Shown here: positions 54,546-64,000 of the stretch, piece by piece
Numbering within the stretch: the stretch's first letter is position 1
How the letters are laid out: each line of letters begins with the position of its first letter
Origin: Portulaca oleracea
Lineage: Eukaryota > Streptophyta > Magnoliopsida > Caryophyllales > Portulacaceae
Assembly: GCA_029582165.1 (NCBI GenBank)
Contig: CM055872.1
Span: forward strand, 715,728-779,727
Reading direction: 5' to 3'
Length of the DNA: 64,000 bases
Position numbers and translations under genes: made by a program
Notes under the pieces: generated by a model
The model's input: only the letters and a program-made list of their open reading frames with translations
The model's database searches: none
What the model was told of the DNA's origin: nothing

Positions 54546-55371
54546 ATGAGCTGCAATGGATGCCGAGTGCTACGAAAGGGATGCAGCGAGTCCTGCATCT
54601 TGAGACCATGTCTTCAATGGATCGACACTCCGGAATCTCAAGGCCACGCCACCGTCTTCGTCGCCAAGTTCTTCGGCCGCGCTGGTCTCATGTCTTTCAT
54701 CTCCAATGTTCCACATAATCAGCGTCCTGGTAATTACTTACTAATTTAATTGTTGATTTCGAAGCTTTGAGCAAAATTTGAGGTGATTTCAAAGCGCCAT
54801 TGCTGATTTTGTGCGTAATTTTGCAGCGTTGTTTCAGTCGTTGCTCTACGAAGCATGCGGTCGGACCGTGAATCCGGTCAGCGGCGCCGTCGGTTTGCTC
54901 TGGACTGGAAACTGGCATGTCTGTCAGGCCGCCGTCGACACCGTCCTCCGCGGCGGAACTCTTCGTCCGATTCCGGAGTTTCTCGCCGGAGCACCGCCGT
55001 CTCCGCCGACCGGAGTGGATTCCGATGAGGTTTCAGAGGTCGTCTGCCCTCCGCAGGCGAACACATGGCAGAAGCAGATGGTGATGATGCAGGATCTCAA
55101 CTCTATCACTTCCAACTCACCGTCGCCTCCTCCGCCGAGGTTTACCAACAGCAAGCGGCGAAAGGCGGTGGATGAGCGTCCAGAGCAGCTGAATCTCAGC
55201 CTGACGCCGCCGCCGTTTCCTCAGCCGCAGCAGTGGATTTCCGGCGAGAAGCGGCGGCCAGATACGCCGTCGTTGAACTCCGAAGAGTCTGCGACGACAA
55301 TGTGCTTCGAGAGTGGCGAGCAGTACCTTCAGCAGGTGCCGGAGCCGAGGCTGTTGAACTTGTTCGTCTGA
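54546..55371 (+). CDS. LBD37: Class II LOB-domain transcription factor
   Basis: Two exons, 54546-54729 and 54827-55371 (96-bp GT-AG intron), join to 242 aa. The zinc-binding block C3-X2-C6-X6-C13-X3-C17 is intact ([17 protein letters not shown]). It is followed by [15 protein letters not shown] and [16 protein letters not shown], the LOB domain of class II, which lacks the coiled-coil of class I. The intron position after NQRP is the class II position. LBD37, 38 and 39 are nitrate-induced nuclear repressors of anthocyanin and nitrogen-response genes; the sequence resembles this trio more than LBD40-42 ([37 protein letters not shown]). KRRK at about 171-174 may be a nuclear signal, and LNLSL at 183-187 is an EAR-type LxLxL motif. 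Which of the three it is cannot be decided. The coding part is GC-rich against an AT-rich background. Confidence 0.94.
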
Positions 55372-55672
55372 AGAGATCGAGCTTCCGATCGATGTAATAA
55401 TTTTGGGAATCAACTTAATTAACTTATTAGATCTAGCTTTTCTTCATTGATTTTCCATGTTGATTATTTTGGATGCTGACGGAGGAGGAGTTTCTGCTTC
55501 TTCTTCCGGCCGGAATTAGGTTTCCGGCGAGAATTTTGTGAAGTCGCCGGCGGCAGAGATTCCCGACTCTAGATTTATGCGGAGAAAGGAAGATGAATGT
55601 TAACCGGCGGTGATTTTTGTGTCTTGTCACTCTTTTTTGATCTGTGACTGTAACCACGTGTGAGGCTAAGCT

Positions 55673-55678
55673 AATAAA
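55673..55678 (+). terminator. Candidate poly(A) signal of the LBD gene
   Basis: AATAAA about 300 bp after the stop codon, followed by a T-rich segment. Confidence 0.45.
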
Positions 55679-55829
55679 ATTTGTCATCTTGGAGCGCAAG
55701 TTATGTGACTCACTCTTTGTTTATTATCCAACCGAAATTGTGAGTTTCTACTTTGATTAATTTTGTTCATATGAGTAGTAATAAAAATTAAAAAATGACG
55801 GAAAATGAAGCAAAATAGCATTTTTTTTT

Positions 55830-56062
55830 AACTCCAATGGTTCTTTTTTTCCTATCATTTACTTTTTTTAAAGTTCATTTCTTATCAATAATTTCTTACA
55901 AAATATTTTTATTAAAAATATTAATTTTTTATTAGTAGTTTTTTTTATTATGAATTTACTGATGTCAAATTTATTTGATGAATTATTATAGAATTTAAAA
56001 TATTAACAATCAATATTTTTGATACAAATATTCGAGCAATAAATAAAAATGGAGGTAGGAAT
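55830..56062. mobile_element. Decayed Stowaway-like MITE
   Basis: The body shares TTCTTATCAATAATTTCTTAC and AATGAATTATTATA-like blocks with other copies and ends AATAAAAATGGAGGTAGGA, a worn GGAGGGAGTA tip. Confidence 0.5.
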
Positions 56063-56163
56063 TTACCATTACAATATGTTTCGAAGGAGGTAGGCACATG
56101 AAAACATTACTAGTAGTACAAAGTAATGGTAGTATTAATCAGTAAACAATTATGCTCCGATTA

Positions 56164-56425
56164 TGCTCTCTGTTTTTTCATACGGTTGGTGTGGTATGAT
56201 ATTGGTGCGATGCGGTGAAATTTGAAAAAAATATGGTGAGTTGTGGTAAGAGTTGTGGTAGATGGGGTAAGTGATGAGAGAAAATATGAAAAATAGAGGA
56301 GAAAAGTGAAGGGTATGCTGATAATGATTGTGATATGGTGTGGTGTAATGAAGTATGATAGAAATTAAAGAGTGCGGTGAAGTGTGAAATCGCACCGTAA
56401 CCTATCACATAAAAAAAATTATGCC
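56164..56425. mobile_element. MITE of the GGCCCTGTTCTTTT family
   Basis: Ends TGCTCTCTGTTTTTTCATACGG and ATAAAAAAAATTATGCC are weak inverted repeats; TTA at 56161-56163 and 56426-56428 flanks. The interior has GTGGTAAGAGTTGTGGTAGA and GATGAGAGAAAATATG blocks of the family. Confidence 0.65.
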
Positions 56426-57733
56426 TTAGTATTTCAGTGTATGGTAATTTGGAACAACTTATACGTAAGTTATAGGAAATATATTTGTGTTTATTACTTT
56501 TATTTATTGTTCTATGAATTTATCGTTTATATTAGACTTTGAATAATAAAAGAAATACAAAATGTTTTGCAAATTATGGTGATAATGAATGAGTAGACTC
56601 TCCATATTTTTCGCGTATGGAGAAACTTTTTGCTCACAATAAATTTTAAATTTTGATGATAAAGGAAAAAAAATTGGGGTGGTTGCTACCTAATCACCAT
56701 ATCTTTTGGTTTCCAAATCATTTGATAAGAACTCTTCAGAACTTTGACAAAATTATTGAGATTCATCAGTGTGTTTGAAGTAACTTTGTCAAGATTGTTG
56801 AGATTCACTCCCACATGTAAAGTCTCATATCAGATGACTAAAATGAAGGAACATGGATGATAAGTCAAATGAAATATTTCTCTTAATATCAATTGGTTTT
56901 ACTCATTCCATTCCAAATAAATAATCCTATTTTGACTAATGGTGTCAAAATTTTTAAACTTTGACCATTAATTTATCAAATACTATATTGAGTTATGGTA
57001 CATTACTATCATCATTAGATTTATAATGAAAAATATACATACTTAAACATAATATTACAAGTCTTGGTAAGATAAAACATAAAAATTTAATTGTCAAATT
57101 CTTGTCTTGATGACCATGAAAAAATAAAAGGGACAAAATATTTAGGACGAAGGAGTACAATTTCGCCTCACGTAACTTGTTATCATAAACCTTGATTGAA
57201 GTGAGCTATCGTCGTATATCTCAACAAGTAGCACTAAAAGAAAATAGTGATATTTTTTTAATTAAGTCGAGTCACTTACTGAATCTCCTATCTTAGAGAG
57301 AACCCAGTAGGCCTACCCACCAATAGAGGAGGGAGATATATCAATATGAAGCCTACAAGGAACGTCTCAAGGGCACTAGCAATTCTCACAAAAAAAAAAA
57401 ATTGTGATCACCAAAAATTAAAAAACTCCGGTAAAAAGGATAAACCTCTCACCATCACGACAGTTGAAATACAAGCTGATTGGCCAGAAAATAGTGATAT
57501 GCAACAAATAGACAGGGTACGAATTTCACGGATAAAATCGTACACAAAGCAAAGATAAAGCAAACCCTAAAAGAAAATAAGAAAAAAAAACAAAGTACAA
57601 GTGTAGAAATGGGTGGGCAAAGGACAATAATGTCATTCCATGTTGTGTCCTGCCTGCGTTGTAGGATTGTTGCGTATTCATCATCTTCCACTTCCTATAC
57701 TTTTCTTCTTCCCTTTCATAATTATTACTCCTA

Positions 57734-57765
<32 letters not shown>

Positions 57766-57975
57766 CAATGAAAAGGTATATATGATAAGTCCATAGCCAC
57801 TACTATGATCCAAAAGGACAACTAAAAACCCTTTAATATCCAATAGTTTTCTTTCATTTTTCCAAACCATAACCCACAAAAAACAATAAAAAATATGGTT
57901 CTCCAGAACTATTGGCTTCTTCATTGAATTCCCTATCTGACTTCATTCTCAAGCTAGCATTTAGAGAGAGAAAGC

Positions 57976-58009
<34 letters not shown>

Positions 58010-58378
58010 TGGCTTTTGAAGGGGAGAAAGAGTCGCACAGAGAATGAAAGGGAATGAATAATTAGCCCCTCAAACCCAGGAGCCAATAAAAGCTAATGGG
58101 GTCGACCTTCCTTCCTTTGTTTATATCCAAAGTTGTTTATGTATTTATGAATGAGTCTCCATCAACTTCAATTCTTATGCCTCTCTCTATGGCTAGCAGT
58201 GTTTATGTACTATCCTTTGGCAATTGTCATCCTCCATTCTTGGCTCCTACTTTTCAATAATATCTAACCAAATCTTTCCCTTTAAAATATAGGAAAATAA
58301 GAAAATAATCTGGAAAAAATAATCCGAATTTATAACTCCATTATGAATGAGTTGAACTTTAACCTCTAACAGTTTTTA
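56426..58378. other. Intergenic stretch with a decayed Stowaway-like element
   Basis: No gene is supported. At about 56898-57160 the text runs from ATTCCATTCCAAATAAATAA to GGACAAAATATTTAGGACG and AAGGAGTA, a diverged Stowaway-like MITE. A (GA)n tract sits at about 57965-58004 and a (TTC)n tract near 57738. Confidence 0.5.
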
Positions 58379-58712
58379 GGCCTCGTTCTTTTAATTAGTT
58401 GGTTGCGGTGTGGTAATGGTGCGGTGCGGTGGAATTTTTCAACAAATTTTAGTAATAGTAGTTGGAATTTCCAACCTTTTTTCTGCAAGGTTTTCTCATG
58501 CGGTTTCATATTTCTACAGTTTGCCACAACCCGCCATATTTTACCGCAGATCATTACTTTTCCCTCTCCTCACTTTTCTCCTCAACTTTTTACATCATCT
58601 CTTATCACTTACCCCACATACCAATAACCCACCACAATTCTACCATACCCGTCACAGTTCTACCACACCTCACCACACCATTCCGCAAAATACCGCATAA
58701 AAGAACAGGGCC
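58379..58712. mobile_element. MITE of the GGCCCTGTTCTTTT family
   Basis: The tips GGCCTCGTTCTTTTAATTAG and GCATAAAAGAACAGGGCC are inverted repeats, with TTA on the left and TAA on the right. The interior has CACTTTTCTCCTCAACTTTTT and CACCACACCATTCCGC blocks. It lies in the same CACTA-like context as the next copy. Confidence 0.75.
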
Positions 58713-59118
58713 TAAATTTTTTGAAAAATAGTTGGAATATGAAATGATTGCTAAAATGGTTGGTTTTTATCCAACCATTTTAAGGCTCCGTTCTTTTATG
58801 CGGTAACTTGCGGTGCGGTATCGCACTACACCGCACTACTCAATATTCCACCACGTACACTCCACCATACTTTACCACAATCATTACCAAAATATCTTCT
58901 TACTTTTCTCTTTCCTCACTTTTCTCCTCTACTTTTCACATTCTCTACCCTCACCTCCCACACCTACCACAACTCTCACCACAACTCACCACAATCCACC
59001 ACATTTCACCACGCTTTTTCAAATTCCACCGCACCACAGCGCATCGCACCGTATAAAAGAACGGAGCCTAAATTGGTTGTAAAAAAATGGTTGTTAATAC
59101 ACATAGTTTTAGTTGTGC
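58713..59118. mobile_element. CACTA-like MITE, interrupted
   Basis: The outer sequence has GGTTGGTTTTTATCCAACC to the left of the inserted MITE. To the right it has GGTTGTAAAAAAATGGTTG, then TACACATAGTTTTAGTTGTG, the same pattern as the right arm of 5898-6334. The left tip is lost or hidden by the element at 58379-58712. Confidence 0.55.
58794..59068. mobile_element. MITE of the GGCTCCGTTCTTTT family nested in a CACTA-like element
   Basis: The tips GGCTCCGTTCTTTTATGCGG and ATAAAAGAACGGAGCC are nearly perfect inverted repeats with TAA on both sides (58791-58793 and 59069-59071). Interior CACCACAACTCACCACAATC blocks are typical of the family. This is the best-preserved copy in the window. Confidence 0.85.
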
Positions 59119-60001
59119 CCCCTTGCTAGTTGCTGCCCACGACCGCCATTCTGAGATCACGATCGTGACGACCAATGTCACAGGCGTGACCCCCTTGGCA
59201 TCTCACGACCTTCAAGGGCTGCTCACCAAGAATGAACTAAGTCCACCAAGGAAGGTATGTGTTGGGGAAAATGATGTTTGACCAGCTTGAAACTTCATCA
59301 TATTCTCTTGGCTTTTTGATCTTCTTGCGATATATATGTCTCAAGAAGGAAATTGAACTTAATAACCATACGATTATCTTATTTGGATATTTCTAAGAGT
59401 CATGTACTAACATATTTTCCTTAATAACTATTTACTATACCGTAAATGTTCAGAGGATAAAACTTAGTGCTTAACACATTCAAGATAAACTTGTTTCTCA
59501 CTTGATTCACTCATGTATAACTGCAGTCTAGACAAGAATGAAAAGATATTATTATAAAAAATGATGTACTCAAATGGCTAGGGAATGTCTCCTATTTATA
59601 AGAGACTTTCCACCCTATCTAACCCTTGGTCAAAGGACTTAATTAAGGTCCTTAATGAGAATCAGGACCTTGACTAAGTCAACTGACCATGTGGTATAAT
59701 GAGGATGTAGCTGTTGGAGAATTATATCAGATATAATATCGATATCAAGACTTAATGCTTGAAGATCATATAGTCGTTGGCATTAAAACTGCATTCTGGC
59801 ACTCAACACGGTCCATGTTGAATCTATAACTTGTTTTCTACTATTCTGGAGATTAGCACGACCCATGCTAGTCTCATACATGCCCGTGTTGATTATATTC
59901 TTTATGTTTACCTTATATATGACCCTTATACTTGTTCCATATGATTTCTCATGTTATATAATCTTCTTATACTCTTGAAATAATTTCAATAGTATGATGA
60001 C
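59119..60001. other. Intergenic stretch with a possible Copia solo LTR
   Basis: No gene seen. From about 59712 (TGTTGGAGAATTATATCAG) to about 59990 the text resembles a Copia-type LTR, and its latter half matches the interrupted repeat at 39840-40290. A clear CA end and target duplication were not found. Confidence 0.4.
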
Positions 60002-60190
60002 TCACATGGCCAATTTGCAAGTCACAAGAAGGAATGAAGAACTTTCTGGATCTCTCGTTGGTTATCTCCATGATGACTGTTCAAGTGAAGATTATGGTTA
60101 GACTTCTAGCATTGGAGGTCCTCGTAGAAGGTCTCACGATGATCCTGGATACCTCGGAGTCGAGCTTCTTACTTTCAATGGAAGTTTGAA
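60002..60190 (+). pseudogene. Short Ty3-type gag fragment
   Basis: Frames read MANLQVTRRNEEL, then RRSHDDPGYLGVELLTFNG, the usual start of the conserved gag domain in plant Ty3 elements. A stop at 60098 and another soon after the last motif interrupt it. Confidence 0.5.
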
Positions 60191-60780
60191 CCTCGATTAG
60201 CGTACAATAAACTCATCAAATTCATAAACTAGATGTCCCGATGGTTATGCTTCTAGCATGGGATCTTCTCATAGAAGCTCCTGAGATGATTAACATACAA
60301 TCAACTCATCCAATTCGTAAAATAAATGTCTCAAAGTTTATCATCTATATGTCTATGTCTTCCTAAAGGGATCGGTGATCCTAAATCCATTCAGAAATAA
60401 TATAATATTAGATTATGCGGTTTTTGCATGGTTCGACAAAAAATTGACCACATTTCTCAATAGTTCTCCAAATACAGCATCTAAAGATGAGGTATCGAAT
60501 GTCCATGGATTCGCTGCTAACATATACATCATGCACTTCTTTATAAGATTTCTACCCAACAAACATTTCGGAAAGAATCAGGGTCCAATAATTTGTCAAA
60601 CAATATGCAACGATTTACTTCCTTACAAACTATGTCATATCAATGCTAATTGTCCAACACGAAAAATTCAAAAATACGTACATACCAACTTTACATCCTT
60701 CGCTACATGATAACATGAGTATCGAGTTTTCTGAGTAGCTCATTATGTACTATAGTGAACAACACATACCAACATTCCAC
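60191..60780. other. Stretch with an unassigned open frame
   Basis: A 111-codon + strand frame spans 60375-60710 (HFGKNQGPIICQTICNDLLP among others). It has no family I know and no codon or context support, so I leave it as a chance frame or old relic. Confidence 0.4.
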
Positions 60781-61156
60781 ATTCTAATAAGACCATTCAC
60801 AACGACGAGTTTGAGAGTGAGCTGGCGTTGACGTGGCGTGGACGAGGACGAGAAATATAGTGCAACGGCAAGGACGAAAGTCGGCGGTGAGAAAAACTCG
60901 AACTCATGCTCACCGCAATAGGACAAACACGAAATTCTCGACATTTTTTGTATCTTTTTTTTAAATTTCTATTGTTGTGTTGATTAAATATGGGGTATAT
61001 ACCTTTTTAAAAATATTTTAATCAAACTCACACTCATTATTGTAAGTCAAGTTAATATGAAGAGTTTAACTCTAATTCTTTTAATAGATCATACTACTTC
61101 CACCTCATTCATTAAATATAACTCATAATCACCATTACAAATACTCTAAATGAAAA
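60781..61156 (-). mobile_element. hAT-like MITE, uninterrupted copy
   Basis: The reverse complement aligns with both flanks of the LTR retrotransposon (43724-43957 joined to 50657-50795): AACTTG...GAGTGTGA, ATGTCGAGAAT, GAGTTCGAGTTTTTCTCAC and CGCCATTGCGGATGGTCT-like ends. It therefore shows what the target looked like before that insertion. Confidence 0.75.
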
Positions 61157-61451
61157 CAACAAGCCCCGTGACATAATCGGTAGTCCATATCTATGTAATT
61201 ATAAACAGTTATCGATGTTTATCCTTTAAATCTGTGGAATGAATTGAACTGTTGATTAATGTGAAAAAGGTAGAGAATAAAACTTGAATGAATTGAAGGG
61301 TTGATTAATATGAAAAAGGTAGAGATCGAATAAAAAAATAATATACTCGACATATCAGTGGAGTAGCTTTCTTTCCTCCATATCGGGGGGTAATTGGTGG
61401 GCCAATATTACACGTTTGAATCCACCACCAAAATTCCATATTTTATGAGCT
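61157..61451. other. Intergenic DNA with a small duplication
   Basis: A phrase GAATGAATTGAA...GTTGATTAATGTGAAAAAGG is repeated imperfectly at about 61237 and 61286. Nothing else is seen. Confidence 0.45.
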
Positions 61452-61711
61452 AGTCCCTCCCTTCCATATTAAGTGTCATAATTTTGACCTTTACGGTCTC
61501 CAATATTATTCTTTCATTGATAATTTCTTACATAATATGTTAGTAACGATTGCAATATTATACTTGTATGATGGTATTTTTCGTTACGAATCTAATTATG
61601 GTAATTTTATATAGCAATTCATTGTATATATTGAGAAACTTATGGTCAAAATTTTTGGAGTTTGACTGCACAATTTTCAAAGACGACAATTAATATGGAA
61701 CGGAGGGAGTA
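61452..61711. mobile_element. Stowaway-like MITE, complete
   Basis: The left tip is TAGTCCCTCCCTTCCATATT and the right tip is AATATGGAACGGAGGGAGTA. The body (CAATATTATACTTGTATG, CAAAGACGACAATTAATAT) matches the truncated copy at 14770-14987. Confidence 0.8.
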
Positions 61712-62217
61712 CCAATTAAGTTTTTCTTTTTTAATAAAAAACATATTTGGTCCCTCAGTAGTGTAGTAATACCAACTACCAAGGAACCCCTCTACAACCT
61801 TTTAGGGGGTTTCAAATACAATATTTTTCCAAACTTCTTTTCCTTTTTATCAAAATGAATATTTTAATATGAGAATATATCCAGCCAAGGTAGAAGGAGA
61901 AATAATGCAGCGTCTCGCCGCATTTGCAACCCTTTTGCATTATCAGAATCTTCCACCACCCAATACCACTATAGCTTAATGGTACCACCATGCCACCACT
62001 ATCAGTTTTTATTATTCTCTATTATTTCATTTGTGTTTGTTCCTATTATTTTTTAGAATCCTCGTCTATCATCACATATCTGCATGATCAGATGTGTAAT
62101 GTAGAGCTGCACTACTCATTGGTCAATATTATATGCACACGGTATAGAATCAACTCAACCAAAAATTTAAGGTAATAGTTGTAAGCTCAATAATATATAG
62201 GTTTATACTCTAACACG
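61712..62217. other. Intergenic stretch, nothing recognised
   Basis: No repeat family or gene identified. Confidence 0.45.
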
Positions 62218-62425
62218 CGAATGAGCTTTGGGCTTGAAGCGTGGATGCTGCAAAGGTCTCCTTCACCCTGTACAAATGAATATAAGAGTGCTGATATTCG
62301 AACCTGAGACCTCTTGTTCAGGTCTACACTCTGATACTATGTGGAAGTGTGGAACCATTTCAAGCAAAAGTTTAAACGGATGGTTGTAGGCCCAATGATG
62401 ATTTTATACTCTACCACCTAGAACA
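62218..62425 (-). mobile_element. SINE-like tRNA-related repeat, copy 2
   Basis: Same text as 9242-9430, also on the - strand: GGTTCGAATATCAGCACTC, a one-base variant of the B box, and AGTATCAGAGTGTAGACC. It has an extra short insertion (GGAAGTGTGGAACC). The two copies have diverged by many substitutions. Confidence 0.5.
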
Positions 62426-62569
62426 CGCGCTATCCAGATAAGTATGAATGAACAATTATATTATTGGGAGTAAACAATGGATATGCACGAGTGAACAATT
62501 ATGCTATTGAGAGTGAACAATGGGTAGTAGGGTTAGAACACATTTTCCAAATATATGTAATAAATTACA

Positions 62570-62806
62570 CTTTCCGTTCTTTTTTATCTGTCATTTACGG
62601 TTTTCAGTGTCAATTTTTAATCAATAATTTCTAATATAAATGTTTTGCAAAAAATATAATATTATACTTTTTTAATAGTATTTTTTATTACGAATCTAAT
62701 GACATCAATATCTTATGATGAATCATTGTACAAATTAAAATATTAACGGTCAAAGTTTTGACACAATTTCCAAAGAACACTAATAAAACCAAACAGAGGG
62801 AGTAAC
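62570..62806. mobile_element. Stowaway-like MITE
   Basis: It starts CACTTTCCGTTCTTTTTTATC and ends AAACCAAACAGAGGGAGTAA. The interior shares ATTTACGGTTTT, ATCAATAATTTC and TAATGACATCAAT with the copy at 6441. Confidence 0.7.
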
Positions 62807-62837
62807 TAGTTGTTAATCCTCATAAGACTTTAAAAAG

Positions 62838-62863
62838 TACTCCCCCATCTAAATTACTCGCTC

Positions 62864-62912
<49 letters not shown>

Positions 62913-63112
62913 CTTGATTTTTTTTAATAAACTTTGAGCATTGAGTTTTTAAAATATATAATTAATCATTATAATAAATCTATATCACTAAATTCATAAT
63001 AAATAATATTATTGAAATAATATAATATTATATTTTTCAATAAACTATAATTTGAGAAATTATCAATTAAAGGTAAATATTAAAAAGCACGAAAGTAAAA
63101 AACGGAGTGTTA
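62838..63112. mobile_element. Stowaway-like MITE containing a (TA)n tract
   Basis: TACTCCCCCATCTAAATTAC at the left and GTAAAAAACGGAGTGTTA at the right form worn inverted tips. A (TA)n run of about 42 bp (62866-62908) lies inside. Confidence 0.55.
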
Positions 63113-63534
63113 TTTTTAATTTTTTTATGGTCTTTTAACTTTTCTTTTGATTGATAATTGCTCATGTAATAATTTATTAAAAATCACCATAATATATTTT
63201 GATAATATTAGTTTTTTAATATAAATATAATATTAGTAATTTTATATGATAATTTGTTAAAATGTATCAAAAACTAACAACCAAAATTTCACAACTTCCA
63301 GGGACATGAAATTTGAGAGAACACTATCATTTTATAAAGCATTCATGAAATATTATCGCAGCTTATGATTTCAAAAGAGCCACTAACATAGTCAAATATG
63401 TAAATTAACATATCTAGTAGCTTGTGGTGGCGGTGGGAAGTAATCGAAAGCGTTTTAGAGATAATGTGGGCTTTTACTTGTTCGTATACATATATGTATT
63501 AAAAATTATGGAAATTCTACCATAGTTCTGATTA
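63113..63534. other. AT-rich intergenic DNA
   Basis: Further AT-rich MITE-like text but no defined ends. No coding sequence. Confidence 0.45.
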
Positions 63535-63738
63535 GTGGTTCTTTCCTGCGGTTGGCAAACTGTGGTACTGTACAACTCACCACACTTTATCACAAATCAT
63601 TACTTTTCTCTCTCCTCACTTTTCTCCTCTACTTTTTACATTCTCTCTCCTCACCAACTCCACATACCAATAACCTACCACAATTCCACCACACCTCACC
63701 ACACCATACCGCAAAATAACGCAGAAAAGAACAGGGCC
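63535..63738. mobile_element. MITE of the GGCCCTGTTCTTTT family
   Basis: The left end GTGGTTCTTTCCTGCGG is worn and the right end GCAGAAAAGAACAGGGCC is intact. TTA flanks both sides (63532-63534 and 63739-63741). Interior CTCTCTCCTCACTTTTCTCC blocks are typical of the family. Confidence 0.8.
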
Positions 63739-63789
63739 TTAGTCTACTAATTCAAAGCTTATAACTTTTCTATTTATTATCGATATATC

Positions 63790-64000
63790 TTTTCTCTAAT
63801 ATTTGTGCAGTACTTCATTTGTTCCATATTAATGGTTGTTTTTTAAAATTATGCAGTCAATTTTAAATAATTTGATAATAAATTTATCAAATATAATGAG
63901 TTGTTATATAAAATTATTACTATTATATAATGAAAATTACCAAGTGTAATATTGCAATTGTTAATAAAATACTACTTCCGTTTTTATTTAATTGTTGCCT
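63790..64000. mobile_element. Stowaway-like MITE, cut by the window edge
   Basis: CTTCATTTGTTCCATATTAATGG resembles a worn left tip, and the text continues with TAATGAAAATTACCAAG-type body. At 63969 a fresh TACTTCCGTTTTTATTTAATTG begins, perhaps another tip. The rest is outside the window. Confidence 0.4.

Noticed and set aside
54878..55413. - strand Arg-rich frames over the LBD second exon
   Set aside because: They are shadows of the GC-rich coding exon on the + strand.
60375..60710. 111-codon open frame
   Set aside because: No recognisable motif and no exon context. It remains only as an unassigned frame.

Overview
This window is AT-rich nuclear DNA from a flowering plant, most likely a eudicot. 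The evidence is genes split by short AT-rich GT-AG introns, plant-only gene families (a HOOKLESS1-type N-acetyltransferase and a class II LOB-domain protein), plant LTR and non-LTR retroelements, and a dense crop of MITEs. No species can be named from the sequence alone.

Four protein-coding genes look intact and could be joined exon by exon. (1) A HOOKLESS1-like GNAT acetyltransferase, + strand, 15744-17546, 3 exons, 412 aa. (2) A plastid-type casein kinase 2 alpha subunit, - strand, 29647-19735, 10 exons, 421 aa. Its 4.8-kb second intron holds a dead LINE. (3) A formamidase (FmdA/AmdA family), - strand, 34197-32394, 5 exons, 452 aa. A second, diverged but intact copy of its first exon lies upstream at 34834-34619. 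(4) A class II LOB-domain transcription factor of the LBD37/38/39 type, + strand, 54546-55371, 2 exons, 242 aa, with a C-terminal EAR-like motif. These genes are unrelated in function and form no cluster.

The rest is mobile DNA and its debris. 1-15 kb is gene-free: microsatellites, a CACTA-like MITE, a SINE-like element, an RNase H fragment, and Stowaway-like and other MITEs. 17.5-19.7 kb is plain intergenic DNA with a 74-bp tandem duplication. 29.9-32.1 kb holds a MITE, a LINE ORF1 fragment and a ~122-bp tandem repeat. 36-43 kb is a MITE graveyard with a second RNase H relic. 43958-50651 is a complete, young LTR retrotransposon with 1.4-kb LTRs about 99% identical, a 5-bp target duplication and a tRNA-Asp-type primer site. 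It has a gag-like zinc knuckle but no visible pol, so it appears non-autonomous. It sits inside an older MITE, and an uninterrupted relative of that MITE lies at about 60.8-61.15 kb. 51-64 kb, apart from the LBD gene, carries gag fragments, several copies of one TTA/TAA-flanked MITE family, Stowaway-like elements and a second SINE-like copy.

The observations most worth follow-up are: the recently mobile retroelement whose gag frame has no ATG and is split; the hairpin repeats in its LTRs; the spare phase-compatible first exon of the formamidase gene; and the leaders of two regulatory genes, which carry a seven-AUG microsatellite cluster (HLS1-like) and an AUGUGA start-stop element (LBD-like).
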